From Chaetoceros tenuissimus (taxonomy: Eukaryota; Bacillariophyta; Thalassiosirophyceae; Chaetocerotales; Chaetocerotaceae), in assembly GCA_021927905.1 (NCBI GenBank), contig BLLK01000057.1, positions 62,001 to 126,000 of the forward strand: DNA of 64,000 nt, read 5' to 3'. Numbering within the stretch: the stretch's first letter is position 1; every line of letters starts with the position of its first letter. Of the stretch, positions 20,458 through 29,166 are shown in pieces. Below the pieces are notes generated by a model that saw only the letters and a list, made by a program, of their open reading frames with translations, did not search any database and had not been told where the DNA came from. The position numbers were made by a program, and so were the translations under genes.

Positions 20458-22890
20458 TTATATACATAAATCAATACCATGAACACCATCGCATCCTTTG
20501 GGAGTGAACCAAACTAAACTATACCTCTCTCCTTTGAAAGGTCGGACCCAATGCCGTTCCGTCCATCCATTGAATTCAAGAGGTTTGTAACGTATATCAT
20601 TCTTGGCGCCTTCCACCATCAATTCACCACCTGTATAATTCCCTAATGCGACAATTAAACTTCTAGACTGACCAGCACCAGCTCCACTATCAATATGAGG
20701 TCGAAATTGGGCATTGCGATTGATGGCAATTGTAGAACTTGGTTCACGGTTTGGACATAATGCAATCTCCAATTCAAATGCTGCCTTCATTAATTCTGGA
20801 AATAAAGTATTGGCTTTAGGTTGATCGCATTGGCCTGGCATTGCTCCAACGGAAAAACTACCACTGGCTCCACCTTGACCTTCTTTGAAGGAATATGCGC
20901 ATGTTTTTTCAAATGTACCCGCTTGAGCTTTGAGTTGTTGTACGCATAATGATTTGGAAGTTGTACTTTCTTCATTTTCGTTATTGGTGGTGGATACCAT
21001 GACCAATTGTCTTTTGGCAGTTGTGGATGGCCATTGACCGCTTTCATCTGCTTTACGAAGTAATTCCAAAACTTTGGCATAGAGATGAGGTACTTCATTT
21101 GATATAGACGACAATGGTGGAGTTAGTATTTCCCAAACTGATGCATCTGGATTTTCACTATCCATTACTTCTTCTCTTGCTTTTTTCCATAGACAGTAAT
21201 CGTTGTATTGTTCGTTTGCACGCTTGGACCATGGTTTGAGGTATGTTTCTACCCATTCTTCAACAGCTGGTAAATCTCTTGAGAGTGGTACTTCTTCTCC
21301 ATTTGTATTCCAAGCTTTCGATATGGTCTTTTGTACTTCATACTCAAATTCATGGATCGCCTCACGAATGCTTACGGACTTCCATCCTTTTTTCCATGTT
21401 TCATTGAATCGAGGAGTCAGCACTGCATTCATACGTCCTTCCCAAGTACTGTAATTCATTTCTGAAGCATGAAATCCCGTAGTAGGGACAAACGGACAAG
21501 GGACCAAATTTGGATATTCTTCATCGAATACACATTCCACAATGTCGGCTGGAACATAACCTCTTACAATAGCTACAAATAAAGCAATCATAGCTCTCAC
21601 TTGTCCATCCAGAAATAAATCTCCCTTTGCAGATAATAAGACAAATGGTCTTGAACTTTCAGAATCACCATCAAACTTCACTGTGGCACGATGGAAGAAA
21701 CGATCCACACGTCGATAGGATAAGAATTCATGAGCCATCATGGTCCTTGTGAAATTGTGATACCTCTTTCTTTTCAGAACGCGCTCTTTCTCCCCTTTTT
21801 TCTCATTCTTCTCCTTTTTATCATCTACAATCTTTTGCAGTTGGTCGCCATCCTCTTCTAACTTTTTGGTAATATTCTTGCTACCTTTACCATACTTTGC
21901 ACGTTTCTGCTGATGAAATGCCTTTGCCAACACAGACGCTTCGTCATCTTCATCTACTTCAACAATAGGAGTACAAAATTTTTGCATCAGTTTCTTGAGT
22001 TTGTATATATATTTAAAATCTTGTTCATCCCCTTCTTGCCTATCCATATTCATTGCATTGACAGCATCAGTTCGTTTATGAGTAGGATAAAATTCCTTCA
22101 TTGACTTGAGAAATGTCTGTAAATCAACACCTATCGACTGCTGATCAATTCCATAGAGTAATTCAGCTGGAATTAAATAATCTATTCTACGGTGAGCAAG
22201 GTCCATTTCGGCATTGAACTTTTTAGGTGCAGTCAGTCTTCCAAATACGCGAATTTGACCAGCCTCTTGCGCAGGAACGCCATTCTCATTTGCTATTTTC
22301 GCAATCAATGTTTTCAATGTATCATTCACCTTGTTCACCCATTGAGCTACAAGTTCTTCATATTTCTGATCCTTTTCTTCTTCCGTCAAATCAGAAGAAA
22401 TAATGAATGGAGGTAATTTCGTTGTCAACATTTCTGTAGTAGCTCCTGTAAATTCATCTTGCTGGACCAAATCAGTAGCATGAGCCTGATAACTATACGC
22501 TCTATTCGGATTAGAGGGTATCTTTTTTCTCAAGGTGTCTTCATCAATATCTCCTTCATATGCAACAAGTTCAACTGCTTCATGAAGTAATAAAGCAGCA
22601 TGATGTCCACCCCTGACACCTTTTATATCTTCTTTATCTATATTCAACTTTTCATGGCAACTAGTTAGTCCACGCTTGAGATAATCCAATGCTGGAATGT
22701 ATCCATATAAAATCATAACTTTTTCCCGGTTAGCATCGGCATTGATGAAAACTTTTACGAAATCACTTCTTTCTTCGGGAGAAAAACATTTTCCCATTCC
22801 TTCTCGTAAATGTTTGAAAAGTGCAGATTTTGAAGGAAATGATGTTTTGCATCCAGTGCATTCTACCGGTTTAGCTGTGCTTTTGACCAT
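20458..22890 (-). CDS. Zinc finger / TruA-like pseudouridine synthase / 2OG-oxygenase-like fusion
   Basis: This 810-residue single-exon protein has three parts. Residues 11-35 form a C2HC zinc finger (C11, C14, H27, C35). Residues about 60-530 resemble the TruA/Pus1 fold: a HATD motif sits where family members have the catalytic GRTD, followed by RVFGRLTAPKKFNAEMDLAHRR, RYHNFT and GDLFLDGQVRAMIALFV. The C-terminal 90 residues resemble a 2-oxoglutarate/Fe(II) oxygenase: RPHIDSG at about 732-734 would supply two metal ligands, and a later His near 780 and GERYSLVWF would follow. TruA enzymes convert uridine to pseudouridine in tRNA. Whether either enzyme part is active is not shown. The fusion suggests an RNA-modifying role. 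Confidence 0.65.
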   Translation of the reverse strand: MVKSTAKPVECTGCKTSFPSKSALFKHLREGMGKCFSPEERSDFVKVFINADANREKVMILYGYIPALDYLKRGLTSCHEKLNIDKEDIKGVRGGHHAALLLHEAVELVAYEGDIDEDTLRKKIPSNPNRAYSYQAHATDLVQQDEFTGATTEMLTTKLPPFIISSDLTEEEKDQKYEELVAQWVNKVNDTLKTLIAKIANENGVPAQEAGQIRVFGRLTAPKKFNAEMDLAHRRIDYLIPAELLYGIDQQSIGVDLQTFLKSMKEFYPTHKRTDAVNAMNMDRQEGDEQDFKYIYKLKKLMQKFCTPIVEVDEDDEASVLAKAFHQQKRAKYGKGSKNITKKLEEDGDQLQKIVDDKKEKNEKKGEKERVLKRKRYHNFTRTMMAHEFLSYRRVDRFFHRATVKFDGDSESSRPFVLLSAKGDLFLDGQVRAMIALFVAIVRGYVPADIVECVFDEEYPNLVPCPFVPTTGFHASEMNYSTWEGRMNAVLTPRFNETWKKGWKSVSIREAIHEFEYEVQKTISKAWNTNGEEVPLSRDLPAVEEWVETYLKPWSKRANEQYNDYCLWKKAREEVMDSENPDASVWEILTPPLSSISNEVPHLYAKVLELLRKADESGQWPSTTAKRQLVMVSTTNNENEESTTSKSLCVQQLKAQAGTFEKTCAYSFKEGQGGASGSFSVGAMPGQCDQPKANTLFPELMKAAFELEIALCPNREPSSTIAINRNAQFRPHIDSGAGAGQSRSLIVALGNYTGGELMVEGAKNDIRYKPLEFNGWTERHWVRPFKGERYSLVWFTPKGCDGVHGIDLCI

Positions 22891-23238
22891 TATATATATA
22901 TTTTCTTTTTGTACAACTCTCCAATGAACAAAGTGTTATCTTTTAGAGAACAACACTCATTTTCATGTTCATTTGGTAAGGTGTTGGTTGAGTCCAGCTC
23001 AACCAAAAATGAATGGCTCAAGAAAAATGGCGCGAAGGAGCATCATGTCGATCCCGGTTTAGTTCGCAGAAAAGAAAATATCATTTTTTAGATGTTTCCG
23101 AGCAGACATCTGCTCGGAAACTTTCGCAGAACAGAATTCTAAAAATAGCTATGATATGATCTCCTGGATGAATATTGCCGATTGGTTGTATAAATTAGAA
23201 GTCAGCAATGCTAGTAATGCTAAATACCAACTTGACCA
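22891..23238. other. Intergenic with a 28-bp perfect-arm hairpin
   Basis: The sequence at 23094-23121 has 13-base arms, GTTTCCGAGCAGA and TCTGCTCGGAAAC, with a 2-base centre. Near-copies of TTCGCAGAA flank it on both sides. The rest holds no gene. The hairpin could be the remains of an inverted insertion or a structured RNA; it is not near a known 3' end. Confidence 0.6.
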
Positions 23239-23253
23239 CTAGGCCATCATCAC
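23219..23253. repeat. 35-bp copy of the tRNA-like element end
   Basis: This stretch, starting GCTAAATACCAACTTGACC, is identical over 35 bases to the inverse of 25556-25590. It overlaps the last codons and stop of the HSF pseudogene at 23239-23751. The 3' end of that gene therefore seems to have been replaced by the same tRNA-like element that interrupts its neighbour. Confidence 0.75.
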
Positions 23254-23751
23254 ATCTTCTTCTTGGAGACTGTTTGGTCCTTTCTTCGTCGAAGTAGCAC
23301 TACTACAAGTATCTGACTGCAACAGCTGCTGCTCTTTTGGTTCTTTCGTCTTTTCAGAAGAGCTGCCTTTCAGGACGAATTTGGATCGTTGAATGGTGCA
23401 ACATAGGCTCCTATCATGTCGTCGAAACAAAGGATGGAAAAAGGAGCCGCCATACTTTTTACTTCCTTCCTTAACGTGATATACTCTCTCAAAGCCCCAT
23501 AGGTTGAGCTGACGACGGAAGGATGCAAACTGGGACTGGTTGAAGTATTTATTTTGTTGGATGGATTCTTGAAATGCATCTCAATCATGTATAGTAAAGT
23601 ATCTTCCATTTGGACACCAAGATAGGATATAGGCAAGGTGAGGTTTGAGTGTATCAATTTCTTCGAGCAGATCAAACAAGCGTTCTGGAAATGGGTATTT
23701 CACACCACGTCTCTGCTTAGGTTTTGCATGATCTTTTCGGCTTTTATTCAT
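23239..23751 (-). pseudogene. HSF pseudogene with one in-frame TGA in the DNA-binding domain
   Basis: The frame runs from the ATG at 23751 through YPFPERLFDLLEEIDTLKP, ILSWCPNGRYFTIHD, a TGA at 23583-23581, then AFQESIQQNKYFNQSQF, FRRQLNLWGFERVYH and FFHPLFRRHDRSLCC, all in one frame of 171 codons. The TGA sits where other copies have Arg or Lys after IHD, fitting a CGA-to-TGA mutation. The C-terminal LSANDDN motif is missing and the end is formed by a tRNA-like sequence. It is the closest relative of the next HSF copy (24338-25801). Confidence 0.85.
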
Positions 23752-24337
23752 TGTTGCAATGATAACTTTTCTGATCTCAGGCCGCTTGTGTTTTATGTGT
23801 GTTTTGTGGATTTGATGTTCGTTCCGAGTTCTTCGCTGTCTGCTGTCTCTTGGGAAGCCAAAAAAAGATATATTCGGAATGTTGTTCACAAAGTTTCTGC
23901 TTCTGATCTTGGAATAGCCGTAAATTCGGAAAAACAGGCGTGAAATTCGAAAACACAATAATGAAATATCACTTTTAATCTGGTCAGAAAGTCATTACAA
24001 GCTATAATTCAACTGTAAGAAGCTGCGAAAGAGAAAATAAAGGCCTGTTGTTTCTTTTGAAATCATTGCATACATCACCTTAACCTTTTAAGGGACACCA
24101 TCTGCCTTCTCGATGATATTCTTCTCTTATTGTTTTTTCCAACACTCAATTTTTTTGCTACGGAATTTGCAGACGAGAGGGTTGCACAGCAACATTGAAG
24201 CAACAAGGATAACATGGCGTAACAATACTAATGAAAACGGAAAGTATGATTGATCTTTAAGAAGTAGAGCGACTACTCTTTTTATGCTATGTATGATGTC
24301 ATTATGCTGCTTATTCACATGTTTCTATTTTGAACTG

Positions 24338-25801
24338 TCATGGGGCATCGCCTGTCATGCATGCCTCGAGGATATCATTGAAATCTTGGCCTAAATCATT
24401 CATATAACTTCCACCAGTCTTTATTTCTTTCAAAAAGAGTTCGTTCATATCTTGTATTGTAGATAAATAGTATTCCTCATCTTGTCGTGGTCCTTGTATT
24501 GGCTCTAGCTCGTTGTACCACTGCTCATCCATTTCTTCTTCAATCACAGACGCCGAACAAGAATGAAGTGTTTGTCGTTGTAACAATTCTTTTTGTATAA
24601 TTGGGGTAGTATTCCTTGAAGAAGGAGGCTCCCCTTGGTAGAATATCTCTTCATTCTTCTCATATTGTGCCAACAAAGAACTGTTCCCTGTTGTATTCAT
24701 TTCTGCTCTTTTGTTATTTGACAGAAAGCTGCTCAGTGGTTTTTCAACTTCTGAAGAAGACGAATTTATGCTGCAAGCATCTTGATTGTCATCCGAGGAA
24801 GTGATCGAGGAAGAGGCAGGAAATGAAGAATTCGTAGTAGTAAGAAGAGAAGAGTTCATAAAGGACGAGCCACTACCGATACAAGTAGTCGCTCCTTTCT
24901 TGTTTTGCCTTCCTTCAGAAAAAGGGTTATTATTATCCTCATGATTAGAACCATGAATTGATGATGATGAGGAGAGACGATGGGTCGTATTTGTAGAAAC
25001 AGTTACTGCTTCCTTTGGAAAGAACAATGTATTCATCGAGGTTTGATCTGAAACAAAGGACATCAAAAGACTGTTGATTTCATTTGAACCTGAAAGCGCC
25101 TTAGATGTGCCCGTGGTAGTACTAATTGCATCAAGTTTTTTATCCTCGTCCTCGAGGGCTTTTCTTTGAGACACATCCAAGGCAGTAGCACTGTCCAGAC
25201 GAAATGAAGAACTATGAACCTCCTCCTGAGTGAATTCAAGCAATGGCTCATCTCCATTGTTCTCCTTATTCTTTTGTTTATTTCGTTTCATGGTGCAACA
25301 TAGGCTCCTATCATGTCGTCGAAACAAAGGATGGGAATAAGAGCCGCCATACTTCTTATGATTCCCATCCTGCTCGTCCTCATCATCATCATCATCATGA
25401 CGGTAAACTCTTTCAAAGCCCCAGAGGTTAAGCTGTCTTCGGAAGGATGCAAACTTGGACTGGTTGAAGTATTTATTTTGGATTGATTCTTGGAAAGCAA
25501 TTTTATCATGTATAGTAAATGCTAAATAACAACTTGACCACTAAGCCATCTTCACGTGATGATGGCCTAGTGGTCAAGTTGGTATTTAGCAAAAGTATAC
25601 AACAAATGGTCATGAGTTCGAGTACCGCCAGAGGCAAAAGTGTTTTCCATTTTGACGCCAAGAAATGATATTTGCAAGGTATGGTTTGAGTGTATCGACT
25701 TCTTCGAGCAGATCAAACAAGCGTTCTGGAAATGGGTATTTATTTCCCCCTCTTGTCTTGGGTCTAGTACTATTGTATTTTTTGTTTAGTTGTGAAGACA
25801 T
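24338..25801 (-). pseudogene. HSF gene split by a 117-bp insertion in the DNA-binding domain
   Basis: The N-terminal part starts at 25801 (YPFPERLFDLLEEVDTLKP, IISWRQNGKHF). It is cut at about 25637, and the domain resumes at 25519 with FTIHDKIAFQESI, FRRQLNLWGFERVYR and HPLFRRHDRSLCC. The tail of about 330 residues downstream is fully open, rich in Ser, Asn and Glu, and has no LSANDDN motif. The insert is a multiple of three but contains stops. Splicing it out with GT-AG sites does not restore the frame. Apart from the insert the gene looks undamaged, so the event is probably recent. If a spliced or edited form exists, it would be a larger HSF than the array type (about 450 residues). Confidence 0.85.
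25520..25636. mobile_element. tRNA-like (SINE-type) insertion with a near-perfect palindrome
   Basis: Reading the plus strand from 25556, TGGCCTAGTGG matches the pol III A-box and AGTTCGAGTAC resembles a B-box (mismatches at its edges). The spacing of about 50 bases is tRNA-like. The stem pairings of a functional tRNA are poor, so it is tRNA-derived rather than a gene. Its first 35 bases are repeated in inverted orientation at 25521-25555 with three mismatches, forming a 70-bp palindrome centred on CACGTG. A 3-base TTT may flank the insertion. Another 35-base copy ends the pseudogene at 23219-23253. Confidence 0.65.
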
Positions 25802-26260
25802 TATACAAGTGTATCAATTAGAATTTAAGAAGCAATGTGTGGAAAGAAAAGAATGGAAGGCTAGAAGTTCATGATGAATGCATGAGTGTGTTACGCGTTA
25901 TTACTTAAGCTGATGTTTTGCGGCCTACGACAGGCCTGTTTGCCATCTGCTTTGTTATGATCTGCAAGATGCACCTGGTAAATACTTACATACGTACAGT
26001 AGTTCAAGTTGAAGCCGTTCAAAAGAAAGGATATTCTATCTATCTGTTCTTTAACGGAAAGTATGTAGCCAAATAGGAAAAATAGTTAGCTAGATTTTCC
26101 TCTTTTCTCTAATGATGCATTCGGAGGAAAGAAGTCCTTTTCCCTACTTTTCCATATAATTTTTACATCCAGCGAGTAGAAAGTAGAAGAAAGTGCATTC
26201 TTTCATTTACATTCTTTCCTCATCTAGAAATTCAAAGCCAAAACCTAATTCTGTTTCATC
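25802..26260. other. Intergenic between an HSF pseudogene and selenoprotein K
   Basis: No gene or repeat was recognised. The last part serves as promoter and leader of the selenoprotein K gene. Confidence 0.5.
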
Positions 26261-26652
26261 ATGGTCTACATATCTTCAGACGGTTCTGTAAACTCCAAGC
26301 CAAAATTCACAATCGTAGGCTTCCTAACTGGCATTCTAAGTGGGATCTATAATTTCTTTGCCCTTTTTCTCTCAACCATTACAGGTAATCCTGCTCAAAT
26401 TCAAGTGAATCAAAATAAAAGGAGTACGGGTAGTAAATTAGGTTCTGGAAATGGTGCTTTCAAGCCGAATCGTAAAAGAGGAGGGAATATTCGTCAAGTC
26501 AAGAATTTAGGTGAGTCAATCGTGTTCTTCTTGAATGTATGTTTTCTTTTTACGAACTATATATGTGTTCTTTTCATGCAAGTGATCTAATACATTATGT
26601 ATACACAGGTTGTGCACAAGGTGCTGCTGCTGGAGGCGGGTGAGGACGGTAA
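26261..26652 (+). CDS. SELENOK: Selenoprotein K (UGA read as selenocysteine)
   Basis: There are two exons, 26261-26510 and 26609-26652, with a 98-bp GT-AG intron; the codon GGT is split. The protein has 97 residues and ends Gly-Gly-Gly-Sec-Gly-Arg, where Sec95 is the TGA at 26641-26643 and the true stop is TAA at 26650. It starts MVYISSDGSV, has one membrane segment (FLTGILSGIYNFFALFLSTI) and a Gly/Arg/Lys-rich tail. These are the hallmarks of SelK, a small ER membrane protein that works with p97/VCP in ER-associated degradation and with DHHC palmitoyl transferases in animals. A conventional caller would stop the gene at the TGA or miss exon 2. A SECIS-like fold follows at 26860-26945. Confidence 0.93.
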
Positions 26653-26859
26653 AGCCGCAGCACTGTAGTCGTTGAAAGGTTCTCTCTTTTTTGCTAGGGT
26701 AAATATTTTCCCTAGCTAGCTATTTGAATCTTGCTTCGTTTTTGAAAGAAGAAGAATTGACAAAGAGATGAACATCAAGCTTTCAACGACAATCGCAGTG
26801 ACTGTGGCGGCATGATGAATTGTGAAATGAAATATTTTCTATACATGCAAGGTGATGTA

Positions 26860-26945
26860 TAGGTGAATGACGTTCATAGATGGAATTGTCCAACGTTCGG
26901 AAGTACTTGGATGAGTTATCATGAACTGAGAAATGATGTTTCATT
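26860..26945 (+). promoter_or_regulatory. Candidate SECIS element of selenoprotein K
   Basis: The quartet side ATGA is at 26867-26870. Helix II pairs GTTCAT (26872-26877) and GAT (26879-26881) with ATC and ATGAAC (26918-26926). An AA at 26884-26885 lies in the 5' bulge, and helix III pairs TCCAA (26889-26893) with TTGGA (26907-26911). The opposing TGA is at 26927-26929, immediately after helix II. The order and the 12-base gap from ATGAC to AA fit the eukaryotic SECIS pattern. It lies about 210 bases after the stop codon. The lower helix is weak by eye. Confidence 0.65.
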
Positions 26946-27082
26946 TTCACACAAAGTTTATCATGTATATGTGTACAAATAAGGTACTAGAAAAAATAAA
27001 CTAGATTAGTTTGACTTTGTTTAAAATTTGCGTTAGTAATTACATTTCATGTCTAGAAATAGAGCAACCATAAGGGACACCC

Positions 27083-28837
27083 TTACTTCTTATTCTCAAG
27101 CTTGCGGAATGCATCAAGAACTGCAATCTTGAGGATTCTTACAGCAGTATCAATGTTCGCCTTGGACTGCTTTGCTTGAATCGTCATTCTCAATGCTGGA
27201 GATGGAATCATGTGCAAATGATGACTCACATGCTGTCCAGTAGATACAATCATGACTCCCTTGTGAAGACACGTGGATGCAATTGTATCGAGGATCTCAA
27301 CTTGTTCTGCTCTCGACATTCCTTGACTTTCCTCTGGACTCAACTGAAGAAATACCAATGGAGACAATCCCACTGCACTGGTCACTACGAGTCTAGATGG
27401 CATCAATCCTGCCTTGTCTCCAAGTTCCAATTGCAATGCTTTGTAAAAGTAGTCAACATTCTCCTTGAGGGTTTCGAGAATAACAGGTTCAGTCTCCATA
27501 CGCTTCAAACTTGCTTGTGCTGCTGATGCAAGGAATGGTGGCAACGATGCAGAAAAGATGTATCCCGCACCGGATAGACGTTGATGATCTACAATTTCAA
27601 AATTTCCAATGGAAACACCTCCAATAGCTCCCATGGAATTCTCAAGATTGATGGTGATAATTTCTGCGTGTTTCATTGGTTCTAGTCCAAAATGTTCCAG
27701 TCCTCCTCTACCAGTTTTCCCCATGACTCCGAATGAATTAGATTCGTCCAAAATCAATCTGTAGCAAAATTCTTCCTTCAACTTGACGAGTTCATCCAGT
27801 GGACATACGGTACCATGATTTCTATACAAAGCTTCCGCAACAATAAATCTTCTTTGGTCATTTGACTTTCGTCCAAGTGATTCATCCGTAGCCTGTACTC
27901 TCTCCAAAACACGTCGAAGATCTTGCATATCATTATGTTTGAAATACTTGATGTTTGCTCTGGAAAGAGTCACACCCGTCCCAAGCGCTTCATAAATACC
28001 TTCATCGACAACCAACAAGTCACCACGTTTCGCAAATGCTGCCACAGAAGATGCAGCACAAGAAGCACCATCCGAATACAAAATAGCTCCATCTGTCTTC
28101 ATAAAGTCTGCCATAGCCTTTTCCAACTCCAAATGCGCATCAATCGTTCCATAAAAAGCTCTCGGACCACATGATCCACAACCATACTTTGACAAAGCCT
28201 GAATACTCGCTTCCTTGACAACATCCCTCTTGAATAGTTTAGGATCAGGACAAGACATGCCCAAATAGTCATTAGTTGCAAAATTCAAAGCCGTCATTGA
28301 TTCATTCTTTTTCGAGTTTTGAATACAAACAGTCAATTCTACCCCCTTGACTTTTTCAATAATGACTTGTTCCTTGGACTTTGGAGGAATGGAAATGCTT
28401 TCTTCTTCTGCATGATCTTCAGCATAAATGTCAGTATTGTCATAGGCAAGAGGTAACCTTCCATTCTTTTTCCAGTCTTCTAGTAAAAGTTCAATTTCAG
28501 AATCAGAAAGTCTATCCTTCATTTTCTTTCTCGTTTCTTTTTTCTTTTGGTAAAAGATTAGATATGCCAAAAAAGATACCAATATGGTTTCAATGAGGAC
28601 ATGGATTGGATCCTTTTGTACGAGATTCAGCCACCAGTCTTTGTAGGATCGTAAAAGTGATTTACAGAGAGATACGAGGTTTACATCTTTGAGTGATAGG
28701 TCTGTAAAGAGTGAATCATTGGATAGGTAGAATTGATGAAGAGATTGGCCTGTCGTCTTTCCAAGTAAAAAGATTCTAGAGGTGAGAGAATGCGTCTCGA
28801 TGAAGGAGAAGAAACTGACGAGAGATGTTTCTGTCAT
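27083..28837 (-). CDS. LCB1: Serine palmitoyltransferase subunit 1 (LCB1-type)
   Basis: This 584-residue member of the alpha-oxoamine synthase family has an N-terminal membrane segment (VLIETILVSFLAYLIFY). The catalytic fold follows with NFATNDYLGM, YGCGSCGPRAFYGTIDAHLELE, LDESNSFGVMGKTGRGG and the region ITINLENSMGAIGG. In LCB2 that last region would carry the PLP-binding Lys. Here no Lys is present, which marks the non-catalytic LCB1 subunit. With LCB2 it forms the ER enzyme that condenses serine and acyl-CoA, the first step of sphingolipid synthesis. It is single-exon. The gene tail faces the selenoprotein K gene. Confidence 0.93.
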   Translation of the reverse strand: MTETSLVSFFSFIETHSLTSRIFLLGKTTGQSLHQFYLSNDSLFTDLSLKDVNLVSLCKSLLRSYKDWWLNLVQKDPIHVLIETILVSFLAYLIFYQKKKETRKKMKDRLSDSEIELLLEDWKKNGRLPLAYDNTDIYAEDHAEEESISIPPKSKEQVIIEKVKGVELTVCIQNSKKNESMTALNFATNDYLGMSCPDPKLFKRDVVKEASIQALSKYGCGSCGPRAFYGTIDAHLELEKAMADFMKTDGAILYSDGASCAASSVAAFAKRGDLLVVDEGIYEALGTGVTLSRANIKYFKHNDMQDLRRVLERVQATDESLGRKSNDQRRFIVAEALYRNHGTVCPLDELVKLKEEFCYRLILDESNSFGVMGKTGRGGLEHFGLEPMKHAEIITINLENSMGAIGGVSIGNFEIVDHQRLSGAGYIFSASLPPFLASAAQASLKRMETEPVILETLKENVDYFYKALQLELGDKAGLMPSRLVVTSAVGLSPLVFLQLSPEESQGMSRAEQVEILDTIASTCLHKGVMIVSTGQHVSHHLHMIPSPALRMTIQAKQSKANIDTAVRILKIAVLDAFRKLENKK

Positions 28838-29166
28838 TTTATATTTATTTTTGCAAACTCTTTTTCAGAAACAAGAAAAAGGAAGCTTGTGCTGACTTGA
28901 TTACTACCTTGAATGCAAAAAATAGATGCTATGCAGTACTATGAGTATGAGTACAAAGATGCATTAGAATGTGCTTTCTCACTTCATTTCGTTCGTTTTT
29001 GGAGTTCTGATGACGATGTATGTAACGGTCGATATGTATTTTCTTCTTCTCCCCTTCTCTTCTCTACTCACTTCTAATCTTTTAGTCCCGCTTTATAAAT
29101 TGGAGCATTGGTGTTGGTAATATCTAACTATTGTTATTGATATGTACTACAGTTTGCACTCTTGCA
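28838..29166. other. Intergenic, no gene recognised
   Basis: This is the upstream region of the LCB1 gene and the downstream region of the 7TM gene. It contains a pyrimidine-rich run near 29040-29080. No RNA gene was recognised. Confidence 0.4.

Noticed and set aside
23581-23583. In-frame TGA of the HSF pseudogene as a selenocysteine codon
   Set aside because: Paralogs have Arg or Lys at this position, no Cys, and no SECIS-like fold was found downstream. A CGA-to-TGA mutation is simpler.
25556-25636. A functional tRNA gene
   Set aside because: A- and B-box-like motifs are present, but the acceptor and T stems do not pair, so it is a tRNA-derived element.
25520-25636. The 117-bp insert as an intron
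   Set aside because: The available GT-AG pairs lead to an immediate stop after joining, and the matching pseudogene next door lacks the segment.
26827-26870. First SECIS candidate for selenoprotein K (ATGA at 26827, AA at 26849)
   Set aside because: The gap between ATGA and AA is too long (18 bases) and the helix next to the quartet is poor. The candidate starting at 26867 fits better.
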